NCBI GenBank assembly: GCA_902782625.1
Contig: CACZNZ010000328.1
Location: 1-5,549, forward strand
DNA length: 5,549 bases
Direction of reading: 5' to 3'
DNA from: an uncultured Lachnospiraceae bacterium
GTDB taxonomy: Bacteria > Bacillota > Clostridia > Lachnospirales > Lachnospiraceae
The position numbers and the translations under genes were made by a program. The notes beneath the pieces are model-generated. The model had not been told where the DNA came from. It ran no database searches and saw only the letters and a list, made by a program, of their open reading frames with translations. This document shows positions 4,516 to 5,549 of the stretch, one piece after another. The number at the start of each line of letters is the position of its first letter. Positions within the stretch are counted from its first letter, which is position 1.

Positions 4516-5549
4516 TTATAAATTCATTTTTTTGTTAGCCGCGGCAAGCATCAGTTTGATACGGTTGATCTGATTTACCTCACTGGCACCTGGGTCATAG
4601 TCGATCGCGACGATATTGGACTCAGGATATTTCCTTCGCAGCTCTTTGATGACACCTTTACCGACGACATGATTCGGCAGGCAGGCAAATGGCTGGGTGC
4701 AGACGATATTTGGTGCACCGGCGTGAATCAGTTCGATCATTTCGCCAGTAAGGAACCAGCCTTCTCCGGTCTGGTTGCCAAGGGATACGATTGGTTTCGC
4801 ATATTCTGCGAGTTCTTTGATATGTGGCGGTGCATCGAACCGTTTACTTCTTTCGAGTTCTTTTCTCAGGAACCCTCTGTAAAGTTCAATGGCATCGATC
4901 GCAAGATTCATAAGGCGGGCAGCCTTTCTGGATTTACCCAGTTTATCAGCCTTAAAATTTCCATTATAAAATGAATAGAACATGAAATCCAGAAGATCGG
5001 GCATTACAGCCTCTGCGCCTTCTGCTTCCAGAAGCTCCACAAGATGATTGTTGGCATCTGGGAGGAATTTTACCAGAATCTCCCCGACAATGCCTACACG
5101 TGGTTTCTTTTCATCGGTGATGGCAAGATTGTCGAAATCTCTGATTATTCCACGGACATTCTTTCTGAATTCGGAATAACGCGCCTTCTCGAGAGAACGG
5201 ATACAACGTTTCTCCCAGACTCTGTGCAGATGATTGGCTGATCCCCTGACCTTCTCATATGGCCTGGTCCGATAGAGAACTCGCATAAAGAGATCCCCAT
5301 AAATACAACCTTGCAAAGCACGAAGGATAAGGGGCGGTGTGAATTTGAACCCTTCATTTTTTTCAATACCCTGTACGGAAAGGGAGATGACAGGGATATG
5401 TCCGAATCCGTTGTTTTTTAATGCCCGGCGGATAAAGCCGATATAGTTTGTAGCTCTGCAGCCCCCGCCGGTCTGGGTGATAAAGACAGCAGTCTTATTC
5501 AGATCATAATTTCCTGATGTCAATGCTGTCATAATCTGGCCGACCACAA
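4516..5549 (-). CDS. 2-hydroxyacyl-CoA dehydratase/activase-related protein, C-terminal part (partial)
   Basis: The frame is open to the right edge, so the start lies outside; the first complete codon, GTG at 5547-5545, is most likely internal. The visible part has about 343 residues (numbered here from that codon). It resembles the C-terminal section of the large multidomain proteins, often well over 1000 residues, that join a BadF/BcrA-type activase ATPase region to regions like the 2-hydroxyacyl-CoA dehydratase subunits (COG3580/COG3581). Landmarks: ITQTGGGCRATNY with C30 near the left end, C81 in QGCIYGD, C115, the segment PRVGIVGEILVKFLPDANN (149-167), and the near-terminal block GEGWFLTGEM followed by CTQPFACLPNHVVGKG (C283, C289) and IDYDPGASEVNQIN. 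By family knowledge some of these cysteines could hold an iron-sulfur cluster. True dehydratases remove water from 2-hydroxyacyl-CoA by a radical route in strict anaerobes; the large fused relatives have no settled substrate. It converges on hisF, with the palindromic element between them. Confidence 0.8.
   Translation of the reverse strand, partial: VVGQIMTALTSGNYDLNKTAVFITQTGGGCRATNYIGFIRRALKNNGFGHIPVISLSVQGIEKNEGFKFTPPLILRALQGCIYGDLFMRVLYRTRPYEKVRGSANHLHRVWEKRCIRSLEKARYSEFRKNVRGIIRDFDNLAITDEKKPRVGIVGEILVKFLPDANNHLVELLEAEGAEAVMPDLLDFMFYSFYNGNFKADKLGKSRKAARLMNLAIDAIELYRGFLRKELERSKRFDAPPHIKELAEYAKPIVSLGNQTGEGWFLTGEMIELIHAGAPNIVCTQPFACLPNHVVGKGVIKELRRKYPESNIVAIDYDPGASEVNQINRIKLMLAAANKKMNL

Noticed and set aside
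4669..5241. Plus-strand open frames (4669-4974, 5044-5241) opposite the dehydratase-like gene
   Set aside because: They are antisense shadows of a clearly conserved protein on the minus strand and have no ribosome binding site or recognisable product.

Overview
The window looks like chromosomal DNA from a low-to-moderate GC Firmicute, most likely a Clostridia member of the Lachnospiraceae type. The reasons are strong AAGGAG-type ribosome binding sites, TTGACA/TATAAT-like promoters, the style of the histidine kinase, a small DUF6465-like protein and a very large 2-hydroxyacyl-CoA dehydratase-related protein. This placement is inferred from sequence style and not from a marker gene.

Left third (1-2484): an OmpR/PhoB-family response regulator (minus strand) and a membrane sensor histidine kinase (plus strand) are transcribed divergently from a shared 177-bp region. 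That region carries a promoter for each gene and, between them, four helically phased GAAA-type repeats that could be the regulator's own binding site. The regulator gene ends inside its own intrinsic terminator: the stop codon sits in the hairpin loop.

Middle (2485-4310): a 71-residue DUF6465-like protein (minus strand, with its own terminator at 2491-2546) is divergent from a two-gene hisH-hisF operon. HisH and HisF together form imidazole glycerol phosphate synthase, the branch point between histidine and purine synthesis. All recognisable catalytic residues are present and the two genes appear translationally coupled. No other his gene is in the window. The 151-bp region between the small gene and hisH holds overlapping candidate promoters and an AT-rich palindrome.

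Right third (4311-5549): between the convergent ends of hisF and the next gene lies a 180-bp imperfect palindrome with perfect 15-bp terminal inverted repeats. It is bracketed by an 8-bp direct repeat (AATATAAT) that overlaps the hisF stop codon. This is best read as a MITE-like non-coding insertion that can fold into one long hairpin, and it may also end transcription from both sides. The window closes with the C-terminal 344 codons or so of a large protein related to 2-hydroxyacyl-CoA dehydratases and their activases, which runs off the right edge.

No tRNA, rRNA, CRISPR array, phage gene or transposase gene was seen. The least explained items are the palindromic element, the divergent two-component pair with its repeat cluster, and the incomplete dehydratase-like protein.
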